From the NCBI RefSeq assembly GCF_949987515.2, contig NC_082692.2, forward strand, positions 90,529,488 to 90,593,487: a stretch of DNA of 64,000 nucleotides, written 5' to 3'. Below the pieces are notes generated by a model that was given only the letters and a program-made list of their open reading frames with translations, had not been told where the DNA came from and ran no database searches. Of this stretch, positions 1-10,469 are shown piece after piece. The DNA is from Delphinus delphis. Its lineage: Eukaryota > Chordata > Mammalia > Artiodactyla > Delphinidae. Both the position numbers and the translations under genes were made by a program. The first letter of the stretch is position 1. Every line of letters starts with the position of its first letter.

Positions 1-892
1 AGAAGAGAAGAACGATAAAACAGGGACACATACAGTAGCATCGTACATCTCAGGGGGCCTGGTTGTGATGCTCCATTGCCAGTGCCTCATGCACTCAACT
101 CTGAGGCAGGCAGTGAGACCCTCAGGTTCACCTGCTCTTTAGCACAACAATCTGACTATTTTAAAAGTGGTTCCTTTTGAAAAAAATAATTTAGAAGTAG
201 TTTTTTTTTTTTTAGTTTTAGCCTTTTAGTAGTGGCAAAACTAGCATTAGCAAAAGCCTCTAGCAATAAATAAATGAGATTAATAAACCAAAGCTAAGAG
301 GAGTGCACAGAACTTTTCCAACCCAGAAAAGCAGTTGTCTTTTCTTACCATAATATTATATTTGCAGAGACATGCTTGGCATTGTCATATCTGTTGATTG
401 TCCAGCTCATTTTTCAGTTTCCTGTTGGCAAATGTACTTGCTGAAGAATTAAGTCACACAGACCTCAGATCCAGTAACTAATGGTACTTGAAAATGCCTT
501 GTATTTCTTCAAATTCCAGTGCATGAGATTTTATGTTTTTGTGTGCCATTGTTTAATTAGATACAAGTTTGATAAATATTGTGAGCAGATCATTTGTGCA
601 TCACCCATAGTTCTCAAGAACGGCAACTCCTGAGTTCACTTTTAACATGTCCAAGTAAGTTAGAGCCAGTTATGCTAAAGGGACCAATTGATGTTTGTAT
701 ATGTGTGTTTGAGAATAGAGTGTGTGTCTTTGAATAATTGGATGTCTGTGTGTTACAAAGCCAAACATTGTGAAATCTTTTCTTTTAATTCATTTTTCTA
801 CTCAACAGGTATAGAAGACAGTTAAGTGATAACTAGTTCAAAACCCTGTACTTGATTAAAGATTGATTCAAGATTGGAACTGGTACCTAATG
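1..892. other. Unique-looking non-coding DNA
   Basis: No gene, RNA or confidently recognised repeat is seen here. There are short T- and A-rich runs (near 200) and a weak TG-rich patch near 700-750. Stop codons are frequent in all frames. Confidence 0.5.
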
Positions 893-1050
893 ATACAGAG
901 TGTCTACTGTGTATTCCAGGCACCATTCACTTGTATGGTCTTCAATTCATTTATAAAATATTACTATTGAGGTCAAAATTAGTTGCTATATTTTACATTC
1001 AATAACTTAATAAGTAAATAAGTGAGGCCTTTGAATAAATTCAAGGGAGG
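893..1050 (-). repeat. Possible MIR/L2-like relic
   Basis: The beginning resembles the end of a MIR or L2 read in reverse (a 'gtctactgtgtattccaggcac' type phrase around 900-925). After that the similarity fades into AT-rich sequence. Weak, based on one short motif. Confidence 0.35.
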
Positions 1051-2580
1051 CCCCCAAGAAGCCCTTTATTGAGATGAGTAGAATATGATGTCCATTAATA
1101 AGCACGTATTAATATATGTGATTCAAAAGTAACATTTTCAAGGAAGGAAAGGTGTCTTATTTAAGCCTCCCAAATCTGTGTGATCTGATTGAATTAACGT
1201 TGCTTACAATAGGGCCCAAGAGAAATACAACTATATTTCTGTATATTATCCGTCCGTAAAAGACACTCTTATTCCTGCGGAAGTATTCTAACAAACTGAA
1301 GATAAAATATTACCTTTGGAGGCCTCTTCTTCCTCATATCCTATTCCTGAGAGTAGCAGGTAATAAATAAAGTATTAGGCTAGATTTTCAGTTTAAATTT
1401 AATTTTGAGTCCTGCAGTGGATTCAGCTGTGGCATTCAAACATCGTTTTTGCAGGTGCAGAGAGAGTTATTTAGCTCTGCAGCATGACTAATTGCTAGTA
1501 ATTGCCTATAGGAAAGGAGTTGGGAAGGCTTATCTACAGAGCTTCCGCATTATATTTTGTGCAGGGGCCCTGGCAGCACGGGATAGCAGCAGGACACAGA
1601 AGACCCATTGAGAAATTGTCATCAACTGCATCAAATATGCATTTATGTGTTTACCTAAGGCCTCATTTTCATTTCTGATTAACCTTTATGTAGAACTGGC
1701 TCTTACCAGTACAGTACTTTCCCTTCTCATCTCTAGCTTGCTTCCTCTTTCCAATGACTACTGTGCTATGTACTAGTACTTAATATGCCTTCTAAAGAAA
1801 TATTAGGTAATTTGCCTATGCATGAAAAGAAAAATCTATTTACAAGGAAATTACATGATGGAGTAAGTTTTACAAGATAAAAATTGAGTATATATTTAAG
1901 TCAGATCTTTCTGCAATCTTGTGAAAATGTAAAGTTCCTGTGTCATTTTTTGATTATTATTATTATCATTATTTTTGCCTTCTGTCTCTGTTATACTTTT
2001 GTTAAATCTAACTCAATTTGCAGAATGGAATTCATCACATTGTTGTCTTTCTACAATCATCTGGAACTGCAAAACCCTATACAAAAAAAAAAGAAAAGAA
2101 AAAAAAGTAGCTTACGGACCATAAAGATTTAAGCAGATATAACCCAAGAGATAACATGGATTGTTTCTAAGTATAAGATGAAGAAAACCCAGGTCTTAGC
2201 TAATATTGAGGATTATCTTACTATCTACAAAGCGTCTTGCTGAATTTCAAGACATTTTTTGAACAGAAGCAGAATTCCAACACTTTTTTTGTTTGTTTTC
2301 TCTAATTATTTCTTTTATCTCATATCTCTTAAATATTGAATTTCCATAAACTTGTGATTGACCTGCCCCCAACGTATCTAGGTAGTTTATCTTAGAAGCT
2401 TTGTGAATTAAGCCAAAAAGGAAAGGCAGTATAATTTAAGACCTTGGTAATATCCAGCTTGGTTAGTTTTATTCTATTACATGGACCTTAAACTATGTGG
2501 GTAGTTTAAATAGTGCCATTTAAATAGTGATTTATCCACTACTCCTACTTTGGTGATAGATAAGATTCAGAAGCTTATCT
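1051..2580. other. Unique-looking non-coding DNA
   Basis: No gene or repeat family is recognised. An A-rich tract lies near 2081-2107 and an ATT-rich patch near 1951-1975. The 82-residue frame at 1884-2132 is low-complexity (Ile-rich, then Lys-rich) and looks like translated AT-rich DNA rather than a gene. Confidence 0.5.
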
Positions 2581-2584
2581 CTAG

Positions 2585-3120
2585 GTGTGTGTATTAGGAG
2601 AAACAGAACCTGTAGGAAATATAAATAAATATACACATACACACATACATACATAAATAAACATACATACATACACACACATACAGAAAGAGAGAGATAT
2701 TGATTTTGAAGTCTGTGAAGTCCCACATGCTGCTCTCTGGAAACTGGAGACCCAGCAAAGCCAGTGGTGTGATTCAATTCAAGTTGGAAGGCCTGAGGAC
2801 CAGAGCAGCTGATGGTTTAAATCATAGTCCAAGGGCTGGAGGAGATGAGATGAAATGACCCCACTCAAGCAGGAAGGCAGGCAGGAACCAAAAGGGGTGA
2901 ATTCCTCCTTGTTCTGCCTTTTTGTTTTATCCAGTCCCTTGATGGAATGGATGAAGCTCACCCACAATGGTGAGGGCGATTTTCTTTACTCAGTCTACCA
3001 ATTCACATGTTAACCTCTTCCACAAACACCCTCACAGACACACCCAGAAATAATGTTTTAACAGTTCTCTGTGCATGCCTTATCCCAGTCAAATTGATAC
3101 CTAAAGTTAACCATCATAGT
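2585..3120. repeat. Old interspersed repeat, family not assigned
   Basis: The stretch begins with 'ggagaaacagaacc', has an ACAT/GAGA simple repeat inside, then phrases such as 'ctggagacccag', 'ggatgaagctcacccaca', 'tttactcagtctacc' and 'acaccctcacagacacac', and ends 'gttaaccatcat'. I recognise this as a common dispersed mammalian repeat but cannot name its family or orientation with certainty. It is interrupted by the microsatellite at 2626-2690. Confidence 0.5.
2626..2690. repeat. Imperfect (ACAT)n/(ACACAT)n microsatellite
   Basis: Alternating ACAC and ATAC units with short AAAT interruptions, lying inside the older dispersed repeat. Confidence 0.8.
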
Positions 3121-3125
3121 GTGAC

Positions 3126-3722
3126 TGATACGATTCTTAAATTACAAATTTTGAAATGGTTAAGGAGGGTGCCCCTGTTTCTTTTTTTCCAAGTTTAATT
3201 CCCAACTAGATTTCTGCACTTTGAAGAAATATATCCTAGCGGGGAGGAAACGCTTTTGACTTTTTTTTAATAAAATACTTAGGAAAAGTAATTTATACGA
3301 TAGTAGGAGCTTACTTTTGGAAAAATAATTTACTTAAGAGAATTCTCTAAGAGAGGAATGGTTTTAAACGAAGACATTTCAGGGAAGAGTTTCTTTTGAT
3401 AGAAGTGTCTCTTCAGTATAGTGGATAAGTTGGTTCCTTTCTGGTTCCTGGTGACCTATGCAGCACCGAGTAGGAAATGATGCAGAAATGAATGGTATGG
3501 ACTCATTTGTCAGGCAGGGCTTCGAGTTTCTTGAAGGACAACTGAGTTTCCTTCCCTTCTTTTCTCACACCCGCTCATCCTTTTCTCTTTCAGTGGTTTT
3601 TCTCTCTCATTAAACCACTAGGGTGACTGCCCTTCTAGTAGCATCTCAGCATTAGTTTTTAAGGGTCTGCAGCCTCTTTTAAAACTCATATTGGGCTTCT
3701 ATAGCAATGAAGACAAATCATC
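3126..3722. other. Unique-looking non-coding DNA
   Basis: No repeat family or gene recognised. Pyrimidine-rich tracts occur around 3540-3610. Confidence 0.45.
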
Positions 3723-3736
3723 AAAAATCACAGTAG

Positions 3737-4097
3737 CTGTGGGGCTTCCCTGGTGGTGCAGTGGTTAAGAACCCTCCTGCCAATGCAGGGGACACGGGTT
3801 TGAGCCCTGGTCCAGGAAGATCCCACATGCCGCCGAGCAACTAAGCCCGTGTGCCACAACTACTGAGCCTGCGCTCTGGAGCCCACCAGCCACAACTACT
3901 GAGCTCACGAGCCACAACTACTGAAGCCTGCATGCCTAGAGCCCATGCTCCGCAACAAGAGAAGCCACGGCAATGAGAAGCCCGCGCAGCACAACGAAGA
4001 GTAGCCCCCAATCACTGCAACTAGAGAAAGCCTGCGTGCAGCAACGAAGACCCAACACAGCCAAAAATAAGTAAATAAAATAAATAAATTTATTTTT
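3737..4097 (+). mobile_element. CHR-1-like tRNA-derived SINE
   Basis: The head reads GGGCTTCCCTGGTGGTGCAG, followed by a B-box-like 'gggtttgagccc' and the long body with repeated 'gccacaactactgag' units. It closes with an A-rich (AAATA)n tail at about 4060-4097. It is flanked by a 14-bp direct repeat, AAAAATCACAGTAG (3723-3736) and AAAAATCACAATAG (4098-4111), with one mismatch. This is a pol III SINE mobilised by L1. The internal repeats and the mismatch in the TSD suggest an older insertion than the CHR-2 copies in this window. Confidence 0.88.
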
Positions 4098-4111
4098 AAA
4101 AATCACAATAG

Positions 4112-4622
4112 TTCAGTAAGAGAGAGTATTTCTATCATTCTGAGGTCATTTCAAAGGAATTTTGGACATATATCACTGAGCTCAATTTTAAATATGCATT
4201 TATGTGTTTACCTAATCAACTCACCGAAGCTGGGTCTCTGACCTGTTTGGAAGACCTGTCCTCTGCTTAGAGACCAGCCTTCCAGACCAGCTCATCTGTA
4301 GAAGAGACAAAAAGCAGTGACCCTGGGGTGTGTTTCTATGTTGTTGTTGTTGATTTTCTCTTCATTTAGTTAAGCAGTCAGTTTTAATTTCACTGACCAG
4401 TTTAATTTATGTATAAGTTGATTCATTTGTAGTTTATCTTATTTCCTTCTAGGTTTTAGGCAATGAAGGACCAAATTGATTTACATAATTTATCTGACAA
4501 ACATGTGTGATTAAATTTGCACAGCATTTCCTCAGAAACCTCTTTTTAGTCTCTTCCAGGCGAGCTCTAATAACCTTATTTTCTACCTCAGTAGAACGAT
4601 GTATCTTTCCTTCATGGTCTTG

Positions 4623-4626
<4 letters not shown>
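4112..4626. other. Unique-looking non-coding DNA
   Basis: Nothing recognisable apart from a short TTG triplet run near 4340. It leads directly into a TA microsatellite. Confidence 0.4.

Positions 4627-4663
<37 letters not shown>
4627..4663. repeat. (TA)n microsatellite
   Basis: About 18 uninterrupted TA units. Confidence 0.95.
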
Positions 4664-4667
<4 letters not shown>

Positions 4668-4744
4668 GTACTATTTTCTTCCATCAAGTATTTTTCTAAT
4701 GACTATGTTGTATCGCGTACCATTAAGTGAATATACTCTGTGAG

Positions 4745-5160
4745 TAAAATGGATAAAAACCACTGCCTCGTGAAACTTATGTTCTAGCAAGAAAGGCACA
4801 AACTTAAGCAACATGTATTATAATGTTCGGTAATGAAAAATAAAGATAAAGTGAAGATAAAATGAAGCAGGATAAAAACGGAGCATAACCTGGGAGGAGA
4901 GGTCATGGCAAGATTAGGCTCTCTGGTTAGGAAAGGCCTCTCTGAGCAGATGAGGCCAAGCCAAGAACTGAATGATAAGGAGCTGCCCATCCTGTGAAGG
5001 TCATTGGGAAGAGTTCTCCAGTCAAAAGGGGAACCCTAAAGGGGACTCGGTTATTATCCTGGAGGAAGAGAAAGAAGGTCAGTGACACTGGGTTTGATGA
5101 ATGAGGGAAAGCGGTAGAAATGGAGACCGTAGAGGCTGACAGGGAACAGATCACTTAGGC
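4745..5160 (-). repeat. L2-like LINE 3' region, minus strand
   Basis: Reads like the reverse complement of an L2 3' segment. It has an 'actgcctcgtgaaacttatgttctagc' type phrase (4761-4787), then 'ggaaaggcctctctgagcag' (4930-4949), 'agaactgaatgataaggagc' (4963-4982) and 'gggaagag.tctcc.gtcaaaaggg' (5006-5028). It is diverged, as expected for an ancient mammalian LINE. Family assignment is by recognition only. Confidence 0.55.
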
Positions 5161-5818
5161 CTTGTTGTCTGACGTAAGTTCATCTTCTGTTTTTTATGTT
5201 CAGTGGGATTTTACATCATATCTCATCTGTTGTTAGATCATGCCAGCCATATAAGCATGGGATCTGCAGTTACCTTTTCAGCCCTGAAGCCTAGCACTTA
5301 GTAAATATTGGATGGGTGGCTGGATGCATGGACAGACAAATGGCTTAATGGCCCTACAGCCCTGTTGCCCTTTTTCAGTGAGTCTGTTATAAACAGGTTT
5401 TTGCTAGTTTATTTTGCTTTGCTTTTCTAATATCAGAGTTATACATGTTGCTAGTTGGTGCTGCATTTGTTGCCTTTGACAAGAGCAAGTTTAAAACTTG
5501 TTACATCTAGGTAATTACAATTTTCTTTGCCTTGTGCCTTGAACATTACACCCGTTTTCATCCTCTCTCTAGGTTAAAAAATCTGATTGGCTTGACACCT
5601 TGAGAATGATTGACTGTCCATTAAGGTTACTTGTATTTCCATCCGATAATCCTAAAGGATAATAGTATGCCAGATTCCCCGGCTCAGAGGTCAGAGGATC
5701 AGACATCAACTCTCTTAAAACAATGGGATGGGACAGACAGAATGATCATAACTTGGTTAATCCTCCTTCATCAGGGCCCTGGAGCCCAGTGTATGTTGTG
5801 GTCTTGGTGACAGCCTCC
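5161..5818. other. Mostly unique DNA with a possible L2 3' tip
   Basis: Around 5268-5335 the phrases 'cctagcacttagtaaatatt' and 'ggatgggtggctggatgcat' resemble an L2 or MIR tail on the plus strand. The rest is unassigned. Confidence 0.4.
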
Positions 5819-6907
5819 TTGAGTAATATTCCATTGTATATATGTGCCACATCTTCTTTATCCATTCATCTGTCGATGGACAGTTAGGTTGCTTCCATGT
5901 CCTGCTCTTGTAGATAGAGCTGCGGTGAACATTGTGATACATGACTCTTTTTGTATTATGGTTTTCGCAGGGTATATGCCCAGTAGTGGGATTGCTGGGT
6001 CATATGGTAGTTCTATTTTTAGTTTTTTAACAAACCTCCATACTGTTCTCCACAGTGGCTATATCAATTTACATTCCCAACAACAGTGCAAGAGGATTCC
6101 CTTTTCTCCACACCCTCTCCAGCATTTATTGTTTGTAGATTTTTTGATAATGGCCATTCTGACTGGTGTGAGGTGATACCTCATTATAGTTTTGATTTGC
6201 ATTTCTCTAATGATTAGCGATGTTGAACACCCTTTCATTTGTTTGTTGGCAGTCTGTATGTCTTCTTTGGAGAAATGTCTAGGTCTTCTGCCCATTTTTA
6301 AATTGAATTGTTTGTGTTTTTGATATTGAGCTGCATGAGCTGCTTCTAAATTTTGGAGATTAATCCTTTGTCCATTGCTTCATTTGCAAGTATTTTCTCC
6401 CATTCTAAGGGTTGTCTTTTTGTCTTGTTTATGGTTTCCTTTGCTGTGTAAAAGCTTTGAAGTTTCATTAGGTCCCATTCGTTTATTTTTGTTTTTAATT
6501 TCCATTTCTCTAGGAGGGGGGGTCAAAAAGGATCTTGCTGTGATTTAAGTCATAGAGTGTTCTGCCTATGTTTTCCTCTAAGAGTTGTATAGTGTCTGGC
6601 CTTACATTTAGGTCTTTAATCCATTTTGAGGTTTTTTTTGTGTGTATGTTGTTAACGAGTGTTCTAATTTCATTATTTTACATGCGGCTGTGCAGTTTTC
6701 GCAGCACCACTGATTGAACAGGCTGTCTTTTCTCCATCGTATATTCTTGCCTCCTTTATCAAAGATAAGGTGACCATATGTGCTTGGGTTTGTCTCTGGG
6801 CTTTCTCTCCAGTTCCATTGATCTATATTTCTGTCTTTGTGCCAGTACCACACTGCCTTGATGACTGTAGCTTTGTAGTATAGTCTGAAGTCAGGGAGCC
6901 TGATTCA
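5819..6907 (-). mobile_element. L1 ORF2 3'-half fragment lacking the 3' end
   Basis: Read on the minus strand this is the C-terminal part of L1 ORF2. It is closely parallel to about 10600-11690 of the large L1 in this window. The cysteine-rich motif C-x3-C-x7-H-x4-C is recognisable near 6080-6120 ('[11 protein letters not shown]'). The fragment stops abruptly at 5819, before the ORF2 stop, 3'UTR and poly-A, and also at 6907. No target-site duplication was seen. It is therefore not a simple 5'-truncated insertion; its 3' part was deleted or moved. Frameshifts and stops make it non-coding. Confidence 0.85.
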
Positions 6908-7299
6908 GGATGTTTATTCTTAAGTTTTATAGTTTTCCTTACTTTTCTTGGATTATCTCTAAAAAATAATCATAGCGTTTTCAAATATAAGCTCAAATAA
7001 GGACTTGGCAATTGTGGCTAGATTCTTCATGAATAATTATAATAATAATAGATTAATTTTTGTTTGCATTTATTTTTATATGATTCTAACATATAACCTC
7101 TGTCTCTTGATCCTGTTCATCTTAAAGCTAGCACTCTTTTCCTGGTATTTTCCAGGCAGTGTATTTGAGTGGAGCTTCCAAAACCCATCCCTCTCCACCA
7201 CATCCTCCTCTCTTCACACTCAGGGATGTCCCAAATATCAATTTAAGTCTTTTCACAGAAGTCAGGCTTACCCACATTGTTTGTATGTCTCTCCCTTAT
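6908..7299. other. Unique-looking non-coding DNA
   Basis: AT-rich near 7040-7090. No gene or repeat assigned. Frames crossing this interval show no recognisable domain. Confidence 0.4.
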
Positions 7300-7435
7300 C
7301 TGCTTGTGCAGTTCTTGAAGGCAGTAACTATATCCTGCTCTTTTTGCTCTCTCCTTTAGCACCCAGCAGAGACCCTGCTATGTAGAACATACTCAACTAC
7401 CTGTTCAATGACCCGCTTAGGTAGATAAATGAATG
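7300..7435 (+). repeat. Possible L2 3' end, plus strand
   Basis: The order of phrases, a 'cttgaaggcagtaactatatcc' type segment, then 'agcacccagcagagacc', then 'gataaatgaatgaaa', follows the L2 3' end pattern (length statement, short 'cagcacctag..' segment, ATGAATGAA tip). It is diverged. Confidence 0.5.
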
Positions 7436-7663
7436 AAAGTTTTATTCCTATTTTTATTTTGGTTGAGTTCTTTAATCCATAATTCCCAAATTTCCCAGCT
7501 CTGCTTGGAGATCTGAATCTCAAAATGCCCTGTGACCTTGAAGAGACCACTGGGAAGGGTAACATTAGCCAGAGAAGGGGGAGACATTTTTTCAGTAGAA
7601 AGTCTTCTTTCCTGTGCATTTTCCTACTGCAGAGAGAGAATAGGCCCCTTTTCCTGCTGTGTG

Positions 7664-7676
7664 CACTCCTGTTTTT
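7664..7676. repeat. Target-site duplication, left copy (L1 at 7677-7884)
   Basis: CACTCCTGTTTTT, identical to 7885-7897. Confidence 0.85.
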
Positions 7677-7884
7677 TTTTTTTTTTTTAACATCTTTATT
7701 GGAGTATAATTGCTTTACAATGTTGTTAGTTTCTGCTTTATAACAAAGTGAATCAGTTATACATATACATATGTTCCCATATCTCTTCCCTCTTGCGTCT
7801 CCCTCCCTCCCACCCTCCCTATCCCACCCCTCTAGGTGGTCACAAAGCACCGAGCTGATCTCCCCGTGCTATGCGGCTGCTTCC
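7677..7884 (-). mobile_element. Short 5'-truncated L1 insertion (3'UTR only)
   Basis: The plus strand shows the T tract of the poly-A tail (to about 7688), then 'aacatctttattggagtata', which is the reverse complement of a cetartiodactyl L1 3' terminus. It runs through the 3'UTR to 'gcggctgcttccc'. Only about 200 bp of the element was copied. The perfect 13-bp TSD and high similarity to the 3' ends at 10097 and 22970 point to a fairly recent insertion. The 5' junction shares 'CCCACT' with the target, an L1/target microhomology. Confidence 0.92.
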
Positions 7885-7897
7885 CACTCCTGTTTTT
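7885..7897. repeat. Target-site duplication, right copy (L1 at 7677-7884)
   Basis: CACTCCTGTTTTT, the second copy flanking the short L1. Confidence 0.85.
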
Positions 7898-8615
7898 ATT
7901 AGCATACCCAGCTAGACTGCTGTATGCATGCCACAATGAGCGTGCCACACTGGTGTGATGTTAATGTGACTTGAATGCAGAATCTGTTTTTCTCTCCCAT
8001 AGTCTCCAGGGCTTTAGAGAATTTTTTGTCACCGTCTCATTTAACTATTATCTTTCTTAAAAGGTTGGCTTTATTACACCAATTATTTTCTCGTTCTCTC
8101 CCTGATTCCTTTCACTCAAATTCAGTAAACTCTCATCTTCAAGTACATTATCCTGCAGCTCATTCATACCTTCACGCTTGCTCCTTGAATTGAATTCAGA
8201 ATCTGATTTGAGGCTTGTCTCTCTGAGTGTAAAACACCTCCTGCTATAAATAAACACACTGAGTTTACTGAGGTTTGATACTTAGATGAATCACATCAGC
8301 ATATATTTTGCTTCATGCTATCAGCATCTTGTGGGTTGAGCTCTCATCATTTTTTGCCCTGAAAATGACAGTGCTAACTATGTCTTGAGGGGCTAAGGCA
8401 GGTTGAGGAAACTCTCCTCATTGCAACTGTAGGAGAGAGCCAAGTGTAATGTAGCCTAGTGGAAGAAGCATCATCTTTCTTTTCCTTCCTTCTAATTTCC
8501 TTTACTTTTAAGGGTCATAGATGAGTAAACTGTTGTATTGTAGATAAGCAAGGACTAATCAGGGGAAGAGAAACACCAACAACAAAAACAGTTACACCTG
8601 TTCTATAGATGTATG
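7898..8615. other. Unique-looking non-coding DNA
   Basis: No gene or repeat recognised in this stretch. Confidence 0.4.
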
Positions 8616-8720
8616 CCTGAGCCTCAGAGAAGTAAAGGACTTGTCCCTAATCACAAAGCAAATATGTGATAGAACTGGGATTTGAATTCAGGCTCTCAGA
8701 CTCTGAGTCTAGAGCATCAG
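8616..8720 (-). repeat. MIR SINE relic, minus strand
   Basis: Contains the reverse-oriented MIR core: 'gcctcagagaagtaaaggac', 'cttgtccctaatcacaaagc', 'actgggatttgaattcagg'. Short and diverged. Confidence 0.7.
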
Positions 8721-9089
8721 ACCTTAGTAAGTCTCCGTCACTTGACTTAAGATGCGATAAGCTCTCCATCTACCCCTAGTTTTGGCGTGGGTTGGACGGG
8801 GAATGCACCTTGAACTGACAGCTCTCCATGAGGAAATCTGCAGAAAAGCCATTCTTAGCAATTTTGCCAACATTTTCAGATACTTTCTGGGGGGTGGGGG
8901 GAGCTTCATCATTTGTAAGTTTTTCAGAAATGGTCCAGCAACTCGATTTAAAATGTAAGGATTTCTTTCTTTTGTTTGAAATTTGGGGACCCCTGTCAGA
9001 AGTCTGGGTCATGATATTTCCTGTTTTAATATCAATCACACTAAGGTGTATTTGCGTTCTTACTCTGTACTGATTACAACTTTGTCTTT
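8721..9089. other. Unique-looking non-coding DNA
   Basis: No repeat recognised. Two overlapping opposite-strand frames of 81-87 codons lie at 8776-9073. They have no recognisable motif and lengths compatible with chance. Confidence 0.4.
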
Positions 9090-9265
9090 ATCTCTATTAC
9101 TTCATTTAAGTATCATCACAACCCATAAAATGTCGTTAGTACTAGTTCCATTTTACAAATGAGGGATCATTGAGAGGTTAAGACACTTGTCCAAAGTCAC
9201 ACAGATAATGAGTAAAACTTTGACTGGCAGACTGGCATAAGAGCCTCTGCTGTAAAGTTCTATAA
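9090..9265 (-). repeat. MIR SINE relic, minus strand
   Basis: Shows 'ttcatttaagtatcatcaca', 'ccattttacaaatgaggga', 'gagaggttaagacacttgtc' and 'aaagtcacacagataatgag' in the expected reversed-MIR order. Confidence 0.8.
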
Positions 9266-9274
9266 CTGCTACAA

Positions 9275-9400
9275 AGTTGAGATTTAGAGGAGTTAAGCAT
9301 TGACCCCAAGGCCATATACCTAGTAAGATGTAGGCGTTAAATGTAGACCAGTTTCACATGACTTCTGAAGCTATTCCTTTAACACCACTAAATACATAGG
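9275..9400 (-). repeat. MIR SINE relic, minus strand
   Basis: 'gaggagttaagcattgaccc', 'caaggccatatacctagtaa' and 'gatgtaggcgttaaatg' follow the reversed-MIR core a second time, just after the previous copy. Confidence 0.6.
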
Positions 9401-9444
9401 GCTGAATAAATACCTTTGGTCAGTGTTTATGACTACAGTGTATT

Positions 9445-9919
9445 TTAAAAAAAAAATTAGTCTTTTTCTTTTTTAAACTGAAGTATAGTTGATTTACAGT
9501 GTGGTGTTTCTGGTATACAGCAAAGTGATTCAGTAATACATATATATATATGTATATATATATATACATATATATATAGTTTTTCATATTCTTTTACATT
9601 ATAGGTTATTACAAGGTATTGAATATAGTTCCCTGTGCTATGCTGTACGACCCCATGTTGTTTATCTGTATTATAGATAGTAGTTTGTATCTACTAATTC
9701 CAAACCCCTAATTTATTCCTCTCTCCCTTCCCCTTTGGTAACCATAATTTGTTTCCTATGTCTGTAAATCTGTTTCTGTTTTGTAAATAAGTTCATTTGT
9801 ATAATTTTTTACATTCAACATCTAAGTGGTATTGTATGATATTTGTCTTTCTCTGTCTGACAAGTTACTTCACTTAGTATGATCATCTCTGGGTCCGTCC
9901 ATGTTGCTGCAAATGGCAT
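9445..9919 (-). mobile_element. Older L1 3' end, non-inverted arm of a twin-primed insertion
   Basis: The plus strand carries the reverse complement of an older artiodactyl-type L1 3' region: 'gtatagttgatttacagtg', 'cagcaaagtgattcagtaa', 'atatagttccctgtgctatg', 'tatgtctgtaaatctgtttc', 'ccatgttgctgcaaatggc'. The A/T-rich low-coordinate end is the remnant of the poly-A tail. The TA-rich stretch at 9538-9580 is an expanded simple repeat in its 3'UTR. The element continues, inverted, at 9920-10080. Confidence 0.88.
9538..9580. repeat. Palindromic TA/CATA-rich simple repeat within an L1 3'UTR
   Basis: Alternating TA with TGTA and TACA interruptions, so the tract is largely self-complementary. Confidence 0.8.
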
Positions 9920-10080
9920 ATACCCCAATGTTCATAACAGCACTATTTATAATAGCTAAGATTTGGAAGTAACTTAATGTCCATCGAGAGATGAATGGAT
10001 AAAGATGTGGTTTGCGCACGTGTGCGCGCGCACACACACACAATGGGATACGGCTCAGCTATAAAAAGGAATGAAATACT
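9920..10080 (+). mobile_element. Inverted 5' arm of the twin-primed older L1
   Basis: Plus-strand L1 sequence 'accccaatgttcataacagc', 'actatttataatagctaaga', 'gaatggataaagatgtggt', 'ctataaaaaggaatgaaa'. In L1 consensus order this piece ends ('ggaatgaaatact') just where the minus-strand arm begins ('gccatttgcagcaacatgg'). The two arms are therefore adjacent segments of one element in opposite orientation. A (GC)n/(CA)n repeat sits at 10019-10042. Confidence 0.85.
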
Positions 10081-10096
10081 ATATAGTTCTTTATTA
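10079..10096. repeat. Target-site duplication, left copy (large L1)
   Basis: CTATATAGTTCTTTATTA, matching 16919-16936 at 16 of 18 positions. It bounds the L1 at 10097-16918. Confidence 0.75.
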
Positions 10097-10469
10097 TTAT
10101 TATTACTATTATTTAATATCTTTATTGAGTATAATTGCTTTACAATGGTATGTTAGTTCTGCTTTATAATGGAGTGAATCAGCTATACATGTACATATAT
10201 CCCCATATCTCCTCCCTCTTGCGTCTCCCTCCCACCCTCCCTGTCCCAACCCTGTACGTGGTCACAAAACACCAAGCTGATATCCCTGTGCTATGTGGCT
10301 GCTTCTCACTAGCTATCTATTTTACATTTGGTAGTATATATAAGTCCATGCCACTCTATCACTTCGTCCCAGCTTGCCCTTCCCCCTCGCTGTGTCCTCA
10401 AGTCCATTCTCTACCTCTGCGTCTTTATTCCTGTCCTACCCCTAGGTTCTTCAGAAACGCTTTTTTTCT
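10097..10469 (-). other. L1 3'UTR and tail
   Basis: The reverse complement begins just after the ORF2 stop and runs through a G-rich stretch (C-rich on plus, 10205-10250). It ends in the AATAAAGAT-like terminus and an AAT-triplet tail at about 10090-10118. It is the same 3'UTR family as the short insertion at 7677-7884 and the plus-strand L1 ending near 22970. Confidence 0.85.

Noticed and set aside
2585..3120. Assignment of this repeat to a named LTR or LINE family
   Set aside because: The phrases are familiar as a dispersed mammalian repeat, but I could not fix the family name from memory, so it is left unassigned.
3737..4097. Possible functional tRNA genes at the SINE heads
   Set aside because: Only A- and B-box-like segments of a tRNA-derived SINE are present. 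There is no complete cloverleaf with acceptor stem, and the A-tail and TSD show a retroposon.
7356..7850. 164-codon minus-strand open frame
   Set aside because: It spans unique sequence, an L1 3'UTR and its poly-A tail. The Lys run is the tail, so no gene crosses this insertion boundary.
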